Assembly: GCA_029211065.1 (NCBI GenBank)
Contig: JARGFK010000021.1
Coordinates: forward strand, 1 to 52,136
DNA: 52,136 nucleotides
Direction of reading: 5' to 3'
Source: Desulfobacterales bacterium
Lineage (GTDB): Bacteria; Desulfobacterota; Desulfobacteria; Desulfobacterales; JARGFK01
Of the stretch, positions 52,061 through 52,136 are shown one piece after another. The position numbers and the translations under genes were made by a program. The notes below the pieces were generated by a model, which saw nothing but the letters and a program-made list of their open reading frames with translations, was not told the origin of the DNA and did not search any database. Numbering within the stretch: position 1 is the first letter of the stretch; each line of letters opens with the position of its first letter.

Positions 52061-52136
52061 GTGCGCCAGGCAAAGCCTGGTCAATCTTGTGAACTGAAAG
52101 GAGTTCACCTTGTAAATTGTCCGTTTGACAAGTAGC
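52061..52136 (+). mobile_element. Probable 5' end of a group II intron (truncated by window end)
   Basis: Starts GTGCGCC, matching the GUGCG 5' consensus of group II introns. Two hairpins follow in the manner of domain I: CCAGG/CCTGG around GCAAAG, and GTGAACT/AGTTCAC around GAAAGG, then CTTGTAAATTGTCCGTTTGA. Upstream bases (GTAGATCCTG) would be the 5' exon with intron-binding sites. The reverse transcriptase gene would lie beyond the window. Judged from the first 76 bases only. Confidence 0.45.

Overview
The window looks like a piece of chromosome from an anaerobic Desulfobacterota (deltaproteobacterial, Desulfobacterales-type) bacterium. This is inferred from gene content: a 4-hydroxybenzoyl-CoA-reductase-like molybdenum hydroxylase, a CoA-transferase fused to a GNAT domain, type 2 isopentenyl-diphosphate isomerase, a class 1B dihydroorotate dehydrogenase with PyrK, and an 'AHDFNN'-type hybrid histidine kinase. 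GC content looks moderate. Intergenic DNA is unusually rich in short repeats. No rRNA, CRISPR array, phage or complete insertion sequence was seen. Two tRNA genes are present, Pro(CGG) and Arg(ACG).

Layout. 1-6.9 kb: M29 aminopeptidase, small protein, lipase-like hydrolase, LysM membrane protein, ArfB, and two tandem CNNM/CorC-type proteins ending at a strong terminator. 7.0-8.1 kb: Phd/VapC-type toxin-antitoxin pair and a decayed stretch. 8.2-12.5 kb: tRNA-Pro, tadA-purA, tRNA-Arg, a polytopic membrane protein and a tandem universal stress protein. 12.9-17.0 kb: RraA-like lyase with AzlCD exporter, then dadA with a frameshifted beta-hydroxyacid dehydrogenase. 17.1-25.5 kb: Smr and Nudix proteins, CoA-transferase/GNAT fusion, rsmG, carB and a hotdog thioesterase. 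26-34.8 kb: HD-domain protein with a cation efflux protein, fni with a flavin-binding protein, and an ABC exporter whose ATPase and permease genes flank a hybrid sensor kinase. 35.1-43.3 kb: three-subunit molybdenum hydroxylase (HcrABC-like), divergent cupin pair, stand-alone primase-like protein, alpha/beta hydrolase and a MocA-like cytidylyltransferase. 43.4-47.5 kb: pyrK-pyrD, an MFS exporter between two copies of the pyrD 3' end, and a HigBA-type module. 47.6-52.1 kb: DOMON-like protein, ferredoxin remnant, a cupin/FAH/deacetylase operon, a STAS-like fragment, and what appears to be the first bases of a group II intron.

Working units. pyrK-pyrD and carB belong to pyrimidine synthesis. The HcrABC-like enzyme, the divergent cupins (sharing a promoter region with a palindrome over a -10 box) and the nearby MocA-type enzyme look like one accessory module for anaerobic hydroxylation or dehydroxylation of an aromatic or heterocyclic substrate. 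The cupin/FAH/deacetylase operon looks like a second small catabolic unit.

The signals I would follow first are: (1) intergenic arrays of degenerate 7- and 8-base words, repeatedly arranged as inverted pairs; (2) the CoA-transferase/GNAT fusion in which the expected catalytic Glu is Gln; (3) the molybdenum hydroxylase/cupin module; (4) the stand-alone archaeo-eukaryotic-type primase domain; (5) the duplicated pyrD tail around the MFS gene.
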